From Coprinellus micaceus (lineage: Eukaryota > Basidiomycota > Agaricomycetes > Agaricales > Psathyrellaceae), in contig OX596336.1 of the NCBI GenBank assembly GCA_951394405.1, forward strand, positions 2,604,001 through 2,668,000: a stretch of DNA of 64,000 nt. The letters are read 5' to 3'. Positions 28,136 through 38,498 of this stretch are shown piece by piece (the first letter of the stretch is position 1; each line of letters opens with the position of its first letter). The notes under the pieces were generated by a model. It saw only the letters and a list, made by a program, of their open reading frames with translations, was not told the DNA's origin and searched no databases. The position numbers and the translations under genes are program-made.

Positions 28136-28709
28136 AACTGCTGTCCATTCGGGAGGGAGCAGTTGAATGTTTTGTATTTTGTTCAGATGGCTGGGTAAGA
28201 TATCGGTCCATAGGGCCGATCACTGATTGGCGCACTGGGCCTTCGTGATCAGAAGAACAAGAAACATTACTTTGTCGGCGTGGCTGTCATGTCAAATTGA
28301 TTTAGCCAAGAGGCACGAGGAGATTCTCCCGAGAACAAGGGGACGGGAGAGGGTCTCGTTGCATCGGGTATATAGTACAGGGCTGGTATCACTCGGGAAA
28401 GCTGGCGGTCTCTGAAAATTGCAGCGTGCGCGTGAGCCATGTTTCGTAGGTAGGATTGTCGTAAGGAAGTTTGTAGAGGATCAAAGGAAAAGTACAGGGG
28501 TTTAATGGTTTCGTTTGTGTCCTTGAGCACCCTTGTATATAGCACAAAACGCATTATGCGAGTCTGCTATTCCACGGATGGAGGATAGATAGTTCAAATT
28601 TCTGTCCGTCGTAGAGATGGATGATTTTTGAGTTAGCGTTCGGTTTCGTTCAGGAGCAATGCGAGGATTGTTGAATTGAAGAGTAGACAAGAGAGACAGG
28701 ACGGCGCGG
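28136..28709. other. U6 upstream region and zinc-finger gene 3' flank
   Basis: Holds the presumed polymerase III promoter of the minus-strand U6 gene and the 3' UTR of the minus-strand C2H2 gene. No supported coding frame. Confidence 0.4.
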
Positions 28710-29728
28710 CTAGTCGGGGCCTCCACGGCGCTCAAATGATACAGGTGGATGACGTGGCGGAGACATGACAGTGCGGGGAGGGGAGAGGATAGCGGGGGGT
28801 GTAAGATTGGCGGGCGCTGTTGCCTGCGAGGAGCCTCGTTGTCGACGGCCCACGACATGCTTGAGGGAATCGATTGTCTTGGCGATGAACTCGTCCACTT
28901 CTGATACCGACGATTCGCGTGAGCAGACGCGAGAACGTGGTCCGGAGGAACTCGAGCTCGAATCGCTATCGTCGTCCGAGTCGGAGGGGGCGGGTGAGGG
29001 GTGATCGTCGTCCAACATCGGGTCCTCCTCCTTGCTCTTGCGTCGTACGGTCCTGTGCCCTCCCTTGCTCTCCACCTCGTCTTCCTCTCGCACAACGTTG
29101 ATGGATCGGTCAGCCGGGGGGGTACCGGTGCCAGTGCTTGTCCCGCTGGTGGGGGCGGAGGTGCCGGTGTTGGGCTTGGGGGAGTCTGGGAGCTCGACCT
29201 CTGTTGCAACGCTACCCTTGCGGGACCGGGCCTGGGGGACATATCCGTGCTTCTTCTTCCTATGGCGCGTAAATGCCGCCGGGTCGGAGGTGCGGAAATC
29301 GCAGTTCACAGGATCGTCCTTACATTCGAATCGCTTCTCCCCGGTGCTGCGTTGCGGAGACCTGTCAGCGGGCACGAGTCCTGGAGATCAGACAGATACG
29401 CACTGTGTTCGGAGATGTGTGGTGAGATTGGACTTTTGGAGCGTGGCATAGGTGCAGTCCTCGTAGTGGCAGTTGTACTTCCTATGCAGCAAGATCGGTA
29501 CGGCGATGAAAGAAAATTGGGTCCAGGACCTACCCAGCGTCTTTGTTGTGGGTGGCCATGTGTCTGGTCAAGTCAGCCTTACGGTTGACGACCCGGTCGC
29601 AGGAAGGACATTGGACGGGGACCCGAGCGCGCTAGGGGAGGGTCAGTGTGTGTGTTGCGAACAGAAAACATATTTTTTGGACATACAGAGCGCTTGTCCT
29701 TGGTAGAATCGTTGCGAATGGCGGGCAT
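28710..29728 (-). CDS. C2H2 zinc-finger protein, probable transcription factor
   Basis: Exons (minus) 29728-29687, 29631-29534, 29481-29404 and 29346-28710 join in phase to 284 aa. Three zinc fingers sit at the N terminus, each split over exons. The first is CPSCDRVVNRKADLTRHMATH. The second is CHYEDCTYATLQKSNLTTHLRTH, joined by a TGEK linker. The third is a looser one (FECKDDPVNCDF, then FTRHRKKKHGY). The rest is Ser/Asp-rich and probably disordered, ending in a Pro-rich tail. The ATG at 29728 opens a 14-codon first exon. Three fingers plus a TGEK linker suggest sequence-specific DNA binding in the nucleus; the target is unknown. Confidence 0.85.
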
Positions 29729-29970
29729 TATGGGACGGATGGGTTGTAGGCGTGTCAGTACCCCATCCGTCGTCGCTGGCTATTTCAGCGTCTCGAACTG
29801 CCGTGCTTTGCTATTATGTTGCTTGCCATGAGTCGACGGGCACGGCCGAATTGTTTTGATCCCAAATCACAAATCCACGAGAACACAAAAATCCCTGCGA
29901 TCCAGCCCTCACAGCGGCTCCCCCGACTCTGGATAAATTACAGGATGTCTGCCTAAAAACTGTACACATC

Positions 29971-30930
29971 CTAGTGTCCGTCGTCACTAAGTTCACCCTC
30001 TTCTTTTTCTTCTACCTGCACTTCCTTCATGCTCGCGACCACCGGGGGAGATCCCTGGTTTGCTGGTGTCCCAACGTGGTCAGATTCCGGTGTCGGAGTC
30101 TTCATTTCGGTATCATGATGGACTGTGGGGTCTGCAGGCGCATTGGGCACCCCTGGTGAGACGCTTTTTGAGGGCATGTCGCTCGTCGTGTTTACAGAAC
30201 TCTGCCGTTGGAGCCCTGCTCTAGAACGGGTCGTTCTCCGTTCCACCAGCGTTTCATTCTCGGCATCGAGTTCATCTTGATCTTCAGGGCCGTTCGCCTC
30301 CATCTCGTTCGGAGGTTCCTCTTCGATGACTTGAGGCATGGTGGTATTCCTGGGTGCTCGTGTGCGTTTGGCTGGGTACGTTGCATCGGAGTCGTTGTCC
30401 TTGCGTTTCCGCTTGCCACCACCCCCGCCTATCCTGCGTTTACGGGGACTGGGCTTTTCCTTCTCCTTGATTTCGCGGGCTGCAACGGCAGCGACAGCAC
30501 TGACGGTCGAGATTGCAACAGGAGCAGGGGGTGCTTGGACGTCGGCGGCGGCGGCGGCCCGGACTTGTGGGGATCTCCGGCGGGCACGCGATGATGAGCG
30601 ACTCGCCTCGGGCTCATTTAAGATGATAGGTGCCTCAAGACCAAATGAGAGAGGGTCTAGCGGGGGCAGCGAACATGCCAGTTGCCCGTGAGGATGGTAC
30701 AGCGGCAATAGTTGCAGGGTAAATTGTCTCGATCGGCTGGGCAATTGCTTCGCCGGTCTTGTCGTCGCGTTGACGCGTGAAGGCGGCGGAGTGGGGGTTG
30801 AGGAGGTCGATTTGGGGTGGAGGGAAGGGCAGGGAGCATAGGTCGTCCACTCCGTCGCCGTCGGCGACTTGTACGTTTTAGATGGCTTCCTGCGCGTGCA
30901 GGCGGTCGACCTAAGCACGTTGGGCTGCAT
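29971..30930 (-). CDS. Unknown basic, disordered, probably nuclear protein
   Basis: A single frame of 319 aa from the ATG at 30930; an upstream in-frame ATG at 30963 exists. No domain was recognised. Features: a basic N terminus (RRKPSKTYK), an Ala-rich stretch (about 135-165), a strong basic cluster (PRKRRIGGGGGKRKRKD) that looks like a nuclear localisation signal, a second one (PAKRTRAPR), and an acidic C-terminal half rich in Glu/Asp ending EEKEEGELSDDGH. An undetected intron in the first 100 residues cannot be excluded, because another frame is also open there. Confidence 0.55.
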   Translation of the reverse strand: MQPNVLRSTACTRRKPSKTYKSPTATEWTTYAPCPSLHPKSTSSTPTPPPSRVNATTRPAKQLPSRSRQFTLQLLPLYHPHGQLACSLPPLDPLSFGLEAPIILNEPEASRSSSRARRRSPQVRAAAAADVQAPPAPVAISTVSAVAAVAAREIKEKEKPSPRKRRIGGGGGKRKRKDNDSDATYPAKRTRAPRNTTMPQVIEEEPPNEMEANGPEDQDELDAENETLVERRTTRSRAGLQRQSSVNTTSDMPSKSVSPGVPNAPADPTVHHDTEMKTPTPESDHVGTPANQGSPPVVASMKEVQVEEKEEGELSDDGH

Positions 30931-31564
30931 GGTAAAGGGTGGATGAAACAGCCTGCAGCGCAACCTTCAGGGTTCAGGGACTGCGGCTTGAAGGGGATCC
31001 CAATGCCATGCTCACCTTGCACCAGGGTTTAACGCTACGTTCTTCGCCTCCGAGGGCCTTTGAATGGTGGCCGGTCAATGGATGGGGGAGATTTTTGGTT
31101 CCAAGGGCTAAGGGTAATGGGGAGGGGCGAGGAAGACGTCAGTGCTGTGTGATATCTGTACACAGGTAGGAGGTACCAGAGATTCCGGAAATGAATGGTT
31201 TGAGGAACCGTTTTCATAGATGTTATGAGTAGACGCCCAGGGGTGAACGGGTCCAGGACGAAGGGGCAAACCCAGTTAGCGCGCTGAACCCTAATATTGC
31301 ACTCACGTGCCGCCCATGCTTCCGAATCTCACTCCGGAATCTGGCTCTTCTCTCGCCCACACTGCGATCATTCCACGCTTCTCATGCTGTGTCCCTCCGT
31401 TTTTCAATGCCCAGTCCAGAGTCCTATTATCCAACGTAACAATTCTAGCAAAAACTTGGCTTGTCCATAACATTCCGCAGAAATAGACGCGGTGATCGCG
31501 GTCAATAATGCACGCAAGTTTATCGATAGGGGCCAATCGGCGCCAATCCCAAGCGGGGTATTCC
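30931..31564. other. Spacer between two minus-strand genes
   Basis: About 630 nt holding the promoter of the unknown nuclear-type gene and the 3' UTR of the sacsin-like gene. Short open frames here have no supporting features. Confidence 0.45.
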
Positions 31565-34500
31565 TCAGGTCGCGCTCAGCAGGCGGCCCAGATCCATGAG
31601 ATACTTCTCGCATATGGCTGAGAAGTAGAACTCGTGCTCCGAGTTGTGCGGTTGCACTAGATTGTGGGCGATTTCATGCGCTAGGGTGAAGTACCTAGAT
31701 CCATTGTCAGAAGGACGTTCGAATCAACCCAACGGGACGATAGTACCAGGAGATGTAAGCACTGTTCAGCTGGCCGGTTTTCACTTCGGCGTCGTCTGGG
31801 GAGGCGGGGACATCAGAGTAGCCTATCAGGCAACGCAGATCATCAGGACTCACGCCACTGCTGGTAGAACCTGAAGTTCATGAAGAGACTGGCATTCCGG
31901 TTGAAAGCGATAAGCCCCCCAGTCATATCGTAAAAGATGTGTAGCGTGGACTCCGGAAGGTCGTACACCCTCGACAAGGGTAGCAGAACATGGATAAACC
32001 TAGCAAGGGCAACTTGGTTGTCGCTGAAGAACGCCTTGGAAACCTCTGGGGCAATATCATCGGCGAGGTATATCTTCACTCCACCCATCTCGCCTGCGAA
32101 AATGCGTCAGGATGCTGGTATTAACGGGAGAATGAGCTGGAACCTGACCGGCTAGCTTGAGGTTCTCTGCTTGACCAGAGATATCGCAGTAACTTTCGTT
32201 CAACGTTTCCTTGACCTCATGCATTGACTGGCGGGTCTGCAGAACATCCCCCGACTCCTGTTTACACGCCTTCACAGCCAGACCAATGTTGTGTGCTAAA
32301 GGGCCACTCAGTCAGCGACGCCCTCGTCCAAGTAACGAAATAACGCACAAATGACATTCGTTGGCGTCGCGCTGGGCCCCGAGGGACTCCTCTTTACAGG
32401 TGGGGGAGGGTTTACAATAGGCTGATTTTCCGAGGGTGTCAGACCAGGGAAGGCACCAGGGATAGGTCCCCTCGTCGATTGTTGAATCGTATCCTTCGCC
32501 TTGTTCAACCAGTCGCCAGCCATCTTCCATGGCGTTGGGTGCTGGGCGTCGCCTGTCAATGGGAGCTGAGGCAGGGTGTTGTCGGGCTTGGGTGGTAGAG
32601 GCGGCGGCGGTCCGTTTGAATCGTTCGTCGTTCCCCGAACGGGAGGGCCCGACAAGGGCACGGGTAGCTTGGCAATGCCGTGATCTTGGGAAAGGACTGG
32701 TGGGATTGCAGCTGGCGGGAGGGCTGCTGCCTTTTGCTTGAGGATCCTATTAACTGTGCGATGATTAGTCGAAAACTGAAGGCGTTGCACAAGCTGGCAT
32801 ACCATTATACCCTCGGCGCTTCAGGGAGCGCAGGTCAGTGGACAGGATCGTCATTAAGAGCAGGGCATCATTAGCCTTGGGAGTATCGAAGAGCTGTTTG
32901 TTCAATGACATGGCGACGCTGTCGTGGGCTCAAAAATTATACTGCAACTCGACAACGAAATCACTTACTCGTACATATCCACCTGCGTATTCCCAGCGAC
33001 CCACAGCTGGATAGGCCCACTCCCCACCCGCTTCGCGATCGCCGACACCTCGTGGCTCTTGGTCATCCGGAGCTCGCCAAACCTCAACTGCCTCTGTACG
33101 GCAAGCTTGCCGAAGGTCTTGACGACAAAGTTGCTTGGGTTCGACAGCCAGTTCATCGAGACCCGAGTGCGAGAGTGCGTGTGTTCATAGAGGAACAGGG
33201 GCAATCGCTCTAGGACGAGCTCGTGGATCTCTGCAGATCTCTTGGAACTGGGTATCTCCACTGCGGTTTGATATTCTTCCTTCACGTGTACGCTTAGCTT
33301 GCGAGAGCCGAGGGTATGATACAGCACTGGCCAAAGTCGATCAACAAGAGGGGGCCGATGGCTACACTGGGATCTCACCTTCAATCAAGTCCTCTTGAGG
33401 CGCTGTCCATAGGACATCTTTGAAGGCCTGATAAGTATTCGTGTCATCCACCATAACGATCTCTTCAGCTTTCTTGAGACCGTAGGTCGCGTCCCATTCG
33501 TCATCATCGACGTCTTCTCCCTTCTTGTCACCTCTGGGCTTAAACTGCATCCCGAGCAACATTGGAGATCTCTTCATCCGGGTAATGGTGGCACCTGATA
33601 TTTGCTTCAGGTTTACCGCCAAGTTTCTCAGCTCTTGAAGATAGCGCTCGGGGTCTCCACAAAGCTTGTAGTAATTGGTGGGACTTTCGAGTAGGACCTT
33701 CGCGATCTCTTCGATACTAGGTTCTTGTTTCGCCCCGCAAGCCATTAGGAACGAGTTTCCAACACTCCCAAAGTCCACGAAGGTGAAGAGCGCACTGTGA
33801 ATTGAATTGCTGGACTGGGTACCGATGTAGCACTGCAAAGGTTGGAGGCGTCCCGATGAAGTGGGAACGAAGGGTATTTGAGAGAGGTCGTGGAGGTTGG
33901 AGTTGGAGAAGTCTAGAGGACGGCAAGAAGCTGAGCTGGACGGCTCTCTCATATACCACTGGATCGATCCTCACCTGACAATCTCGTGGAGATGACGGGG
34001 AACCATTTACTAGCCTCTGCGATGTCCTTCGGAGGTCGATTTCTCAGGAGCTGCAGGAGTTGACTGGGCGAGGGGTGGGCGTTTACTTGAAGCCTCTCCG
34101 CATCCTTCTGATAAGATGGGTCCAGCACTAGGAAGCCAAGATTTGCCCATTCGGCGTTGGAAAACACTTCCCTTGGTGTGGCCAGGGAGGGCTTGCCGTC
34201 TCGGGAGGCTGGTATATACGCTAGGTTTGCGAAGTCATGGGCGTCGTAGCCCTGGTATTTGGTGGACGCGTTGTCCAAGAGATAGTGCAGGGCTGCGTTG
34301 CGGATCTGGGGGGTTTCAGTAGATACCTTCTCGCGTCATATCAGGAAGACTCACCTCGGTGTCCTGATCTGTACAGAGGGAGATGATTGTACCCAAAGGT
34401 GGAGATCGCTGTAACCCAATATCAAACAGGAGCTTGGCTGTGGGGATATCAATAAGGGAGACCGCCTTCGTAAACCGCTCACACACACCCTCGTCAGAAG

Positions 34501-37500
34501 AACCCCTCCACTTTACTTTCTGGCCCCAAGCCAGAACTGGAAGCTTCAGCTTCCGAAAGACATCCAGGGGCTCATACAATTGGCGCGCTTGATATCGGTT
34601 AGGCAGCCCATCAGGGTCTTCCTCGGTCAACTCTTTCGAGAACGCTGCGGTATTGCGAAGTCGACCCAGCTCTTCGTCAGACAGAGTCGAGCGAATGGAA
34701 GCCAGGTACTTCATCAGCTCAGCAACAGTCCATTGGTTGGTCTTCACCATCCTAATTACCGGACAGTCAGTGACAAAGGGAGTGACAGCACTAGATCGCA
34801 TACCTGTTGAAGAGGACCTGCAATTCAACGTGTTTCCGAACACCTAGCGACTGAAGGAACCGTTCCATAGGGCCTCGTACATTGTTACCTGACGGTAGAG
34901 TGACGATAGCCAGATCCTGGAAGATGTTGACGGTTGCAAAATAGGATTGCTCTGGTGCCTTCATTCCACTCGAGGTCGGGATACACGTCTTGTCCTTCAG
35001 CATCGCTGTAACTCTGTCCCTAGCTTGCGCGGGTAGAGCTGGCCAGCCTCGGGATAAAACGCTGAGGACCCGCTCTGACCATTGAGCAGAGACGGCGATA
35101 TCAAATTCCGTGTTTCCGGCTTTGCCTCCTCCAGAGCATAGATGGGAAAGCCAGTCTACCACTGATAATTCATACCAGCCGAAAACGGCTTCCAACACCC
35201 TGGCGTCCAGCTCCTTGCTAACTTCGAGGGGGAGAACGTGTTCAGGAAGAGGAGCATCAATGGGTATGATAGACCTGGGTGCGAGGTATGTTTGAATAGA
35301 GCATAGTTGTGTCAGCTTCTCCTCTCCCTTGTCCGAGGTGGAGCTGAGAATGGCGGCATTGACGAGTGTTCCCTGGACCTGGGTAAGACGATTCCTGTCA
35401 CCTTTCCACTCCGAGCTGATTTGCATCCACCATTTGAGGCAAGATACCATCTCCGGGCTAGAAAGCGGTCGTGAATTGAGTTCTTTAAGCACGTCATCGA
35501 AGGCGATCGACTTGATTAGTCCGCGAGCCTGGAGGACGGCAAGCATCGGAGTAGCGTCCGAAATAAGTTCCTGAGGTATGACGGGGAGATTCTTGATGAA
35601 GGTTGACAACGACGGATCTGGCATACGTATGTCGGCGCAGTTCAAGACTCCCCGCGAGGAAAGAAGCGGGAAATTGGTATTAGACGAGCACAAGAAGAAG
35701 GATGTCTCGAGCAGTTGGGAGACCTCCGCTGAAGGTGTTGAAGTGTGGAAAGTGAAGAACTTCAAAGCATGGATCGAACGTTGGATGAGCGCCTTGTGCT
35801 CGTCCGTAAGCGCATCAATTATAGGGGGAAGGTTGTTCCATGTCAACTTGATGTCCTGCAACTCAAATTCGTAGGCCGAACGAGCAAGGGCTCCGCCAAC
35901 GTGCAGAAGTTCCTTGTTCCATACTGTAAGAGCGGATAGCGTGAGGTGGTACACGGTATGGCGAGTTGCAACCTCTTACCTGCGATGTTGCGATCCCTGT
36001 TCTAATGAGTTAGTATTAATGTGCCATCGTTGTGGAGTGGGGTAAACTGACATAAAGTCGATTGACTCTCGTTCAACGGTTGGGATAAAGCGCGACGCCA
36101 TATGGCCGCCAATGCCTGTTGTTTGTGCTGTCGAGTGACCCTAGTAATTGAAAGGCCCCCCTAAGCTTTTTTTGTGCGAGCAGGGCATGCATTTGAAGGT
36201 TGACAATACCCACAATGAAGATCCTAGTTGACCCCGCACTGTGAACAAGTTACGTAGTTTGTTAGCGAAGACATTAAAACGGATTAGAGCGGTCCTAATT
36301 ACCCCTCAATATCCGCTCGGAGCCCCTGGAAGATACTCCCGGTGGATGACGGGAACTTCGCATCCTCTTGTATACTGGCGTCGTATTCCGATTTCCCAGT
36401 CTTAATGAGAAATCTCGTCAAAGTCAAAGTATTTGGTTTGGTATTGAACATGTTGCTCACATAAATCAGTTCGTAACGCAACCTCGACGGGGGTTCCTTC
36501 TTCGTTGAGCGATGCAGTGCAGTCGTGAATTTCTTATCCAGCTTTGTGGTGACGTCGGCAGAATATATCGTAAGAGCGACGGAGGATTGGTTATCAGTTA
36601 AGAGGTCCATTTCAGGCTCAGGTTCCGGAGCAGGTAGAGGGGTAACAGCCCGATGCGGTGTTGAGCTACCAGAGAATCCGCCAAAAATGGAAGAAAAAAG
36701 ACCCTGAATAGACGGTTTGGTCACTTTGGCAATGTCAAGCATCTTGATGACCCGTTTCTTCTCAGATCCTAGCGAGTACACCCATTTGAGAACTTCGGCA
36801 CGGATATGGAGGGCTACGGAGACGCGTTAGGAGGAAAACCAACAATCGAAGTAGCTGAGACTAACGGGTGGAGCGAATATTGCTGATCGTCATTATGCCG
36901 TGCTCTGTGCGAGGGTTTATGCCTCGGGGTACAGGGAGCAAACGCGATTCTCCAGCCGACTTCTCCAACCTCGCAAGGCGCTTGTCGTCAAGGAAGACGG
37001 ATATTCTGCGGAGGTGGGTCATGAACGTGATAGATGATGTTAGGAAACGTATCAAGTCGAATGGGACAGGCATAGGAGCGGGTTCTCTCAATGGCATGTC
37101 GAAGGTGGTCCACTCTTTGCCTTCGGCGTCAGCTAGTAGGTTTCCTCTCCGGGCATAGAGCTGCGAAATACAAACCACGTCAGAATTGCTGTGCTACTTT
37201 GCGGAGGCCGTCGTCGTACCTGATCCTTCCCGCCCTTCCAATAGAATGCCATCCATTGTTCTGATGGATAATATGAGTACGAAGGAGCGCTAATGAGGAT
37301 ATGCACACACCTCCAGATGTCACCCATGGGTCGTCGGTAACTGAGAACAAACTATAGAAACCTGATAATGGGTAAGGATGCAGGGTCAAATTCCAGGGGG
37401 TGTTCACTCACCGACTCCGAATGCACCAATTTTCTCCTCATCGGGATTACCCTCGGCTGAAAAGTGACTTCAGTAGCCGGTGCGATTAAAATGTGTATAT

Positions 37501-37939
37501 GCGCACCAATCTTCTTCAGTCGGCTCCAGTCCTCGTCTCTAAAGACAATTCCGTTATTCCTGAACTTCCATCGGTGAACCTTTGAGCGCTTCGTCAGACG
37601 AGTTGCTGATATGAAAATCCAGGTGGCTGCTCACAAGTACCGCCTTTAAATCTGGGAGTGGTCCACCTGTGACTTGAGATGCAGCTCTCGCCTCCGAGTC
37701 GACTGGCTTGGTTTCGAATACGATTTCCACTTCTTCAGAGCGCGCATCGTCCGAGTTCTGGAGTAGCTCTCGAAACACTGTGAATTCACCCGAGTATCGC
37801 GCCAGCACCTTGTCAATCAAGGCTCGCTGGTTAACTTCGACTGTCTCGTCATGGCCACTCTCCCACTGCCGCCCAGAAATTGGTAAGAGATGTGGGGTAA
37901 GGGCTATGGCATGCGTACCAGGGCATCACGCGAAGCCAT
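31565..37939 (-). CDS. Large sacsin-like protein (DUF3684 type): GHKL ATPase module plus C-terminal HEIAH motif
   Basis: A 6.4-kb gene of about twenty exons; the first exon is only 21 nt (37939-37919). Exons resolved: 37865-37635, 37579-37507, 37456-37412, 37361-37311, 37260-37220, 37160-36866, 36813-about 36303, then one ending at 36052, the microexon 35996-35980, and one starting at 35923. The N terminus is a Hsp90/sacsin-type ATP-binding fold: N-box FRELLQNSDDA, NNGIVFRDEDW, and lid GAFGVGFYSLF. A very long helical middle of unknown function follows, including FIPTVERESIDFM. A Pro-rich linker leads to the end, where exons join to YFTLAHEIAHNLVQPHNSEH, a HExxH zinc-protease-like motif. This matches fungal proteins annotated DUF3684; their role is not established and a chaperone-like role is only inferred from sacsin. 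The junction between 36302 and about 36130 is not resolved to one canonical intron. Confidence 0.85.
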
Positions 37940-38498
37940 CCCTTCCTACTACACGGTATAGTATCAGTCCTGAATCCTCCAGATAGCTTCCTAGGGTGGC
38001 AAGTATAGAGAAGGGAAGAAGCTGTAAAGAGGTATGAGGTGGAAGGTAAGGCACGAGTTTCTCCAGGCAACTCGAAGTCGCCCAAATGGGACTATGATCG
38101 TGCCGGTCTGCAGCCGGGTGCGGCAGCGGGCGCTTGCGTGTCTGGCTTCCATGCATTGACGCTCACGCCAGCTCGATCAGTCAGAGGTTGAGGCATGACC
38201 AGCGGAAAGACCGACTTGCGCTTGATAGATATTGTGTGATGCACATGAAGAGGAGATCGACAGACGTTGCGTCGACGCACAGCCCAAGTCACGAGAAAGG
38301 CGGGTATTATAGAGAAAAATATAAGACTAGAGTTCCAGTCCATCGTGAAGCGAACTGTATGAAAACTAATGAAAGACAATGCATGAATGACGTGACGTGA
38401 GTGGGTATACCAATCAAAGATTACTATATGGTATGTGAAGGATTAGAATCGACGATGTGCACGAAGGGAGCGGGATGATTACACGGGCGCTTGGCCCT
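37940..38498. other. Spacer, sacsin-like gene promoter and chitin synthase 3' flank
   Basis: About 560 nt between two minus-strand genes. No supported gene. It should contain the promoter of the sacsin-like gene and the 3' UTR of the chitin synthase gene. Confidence 0.45.
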
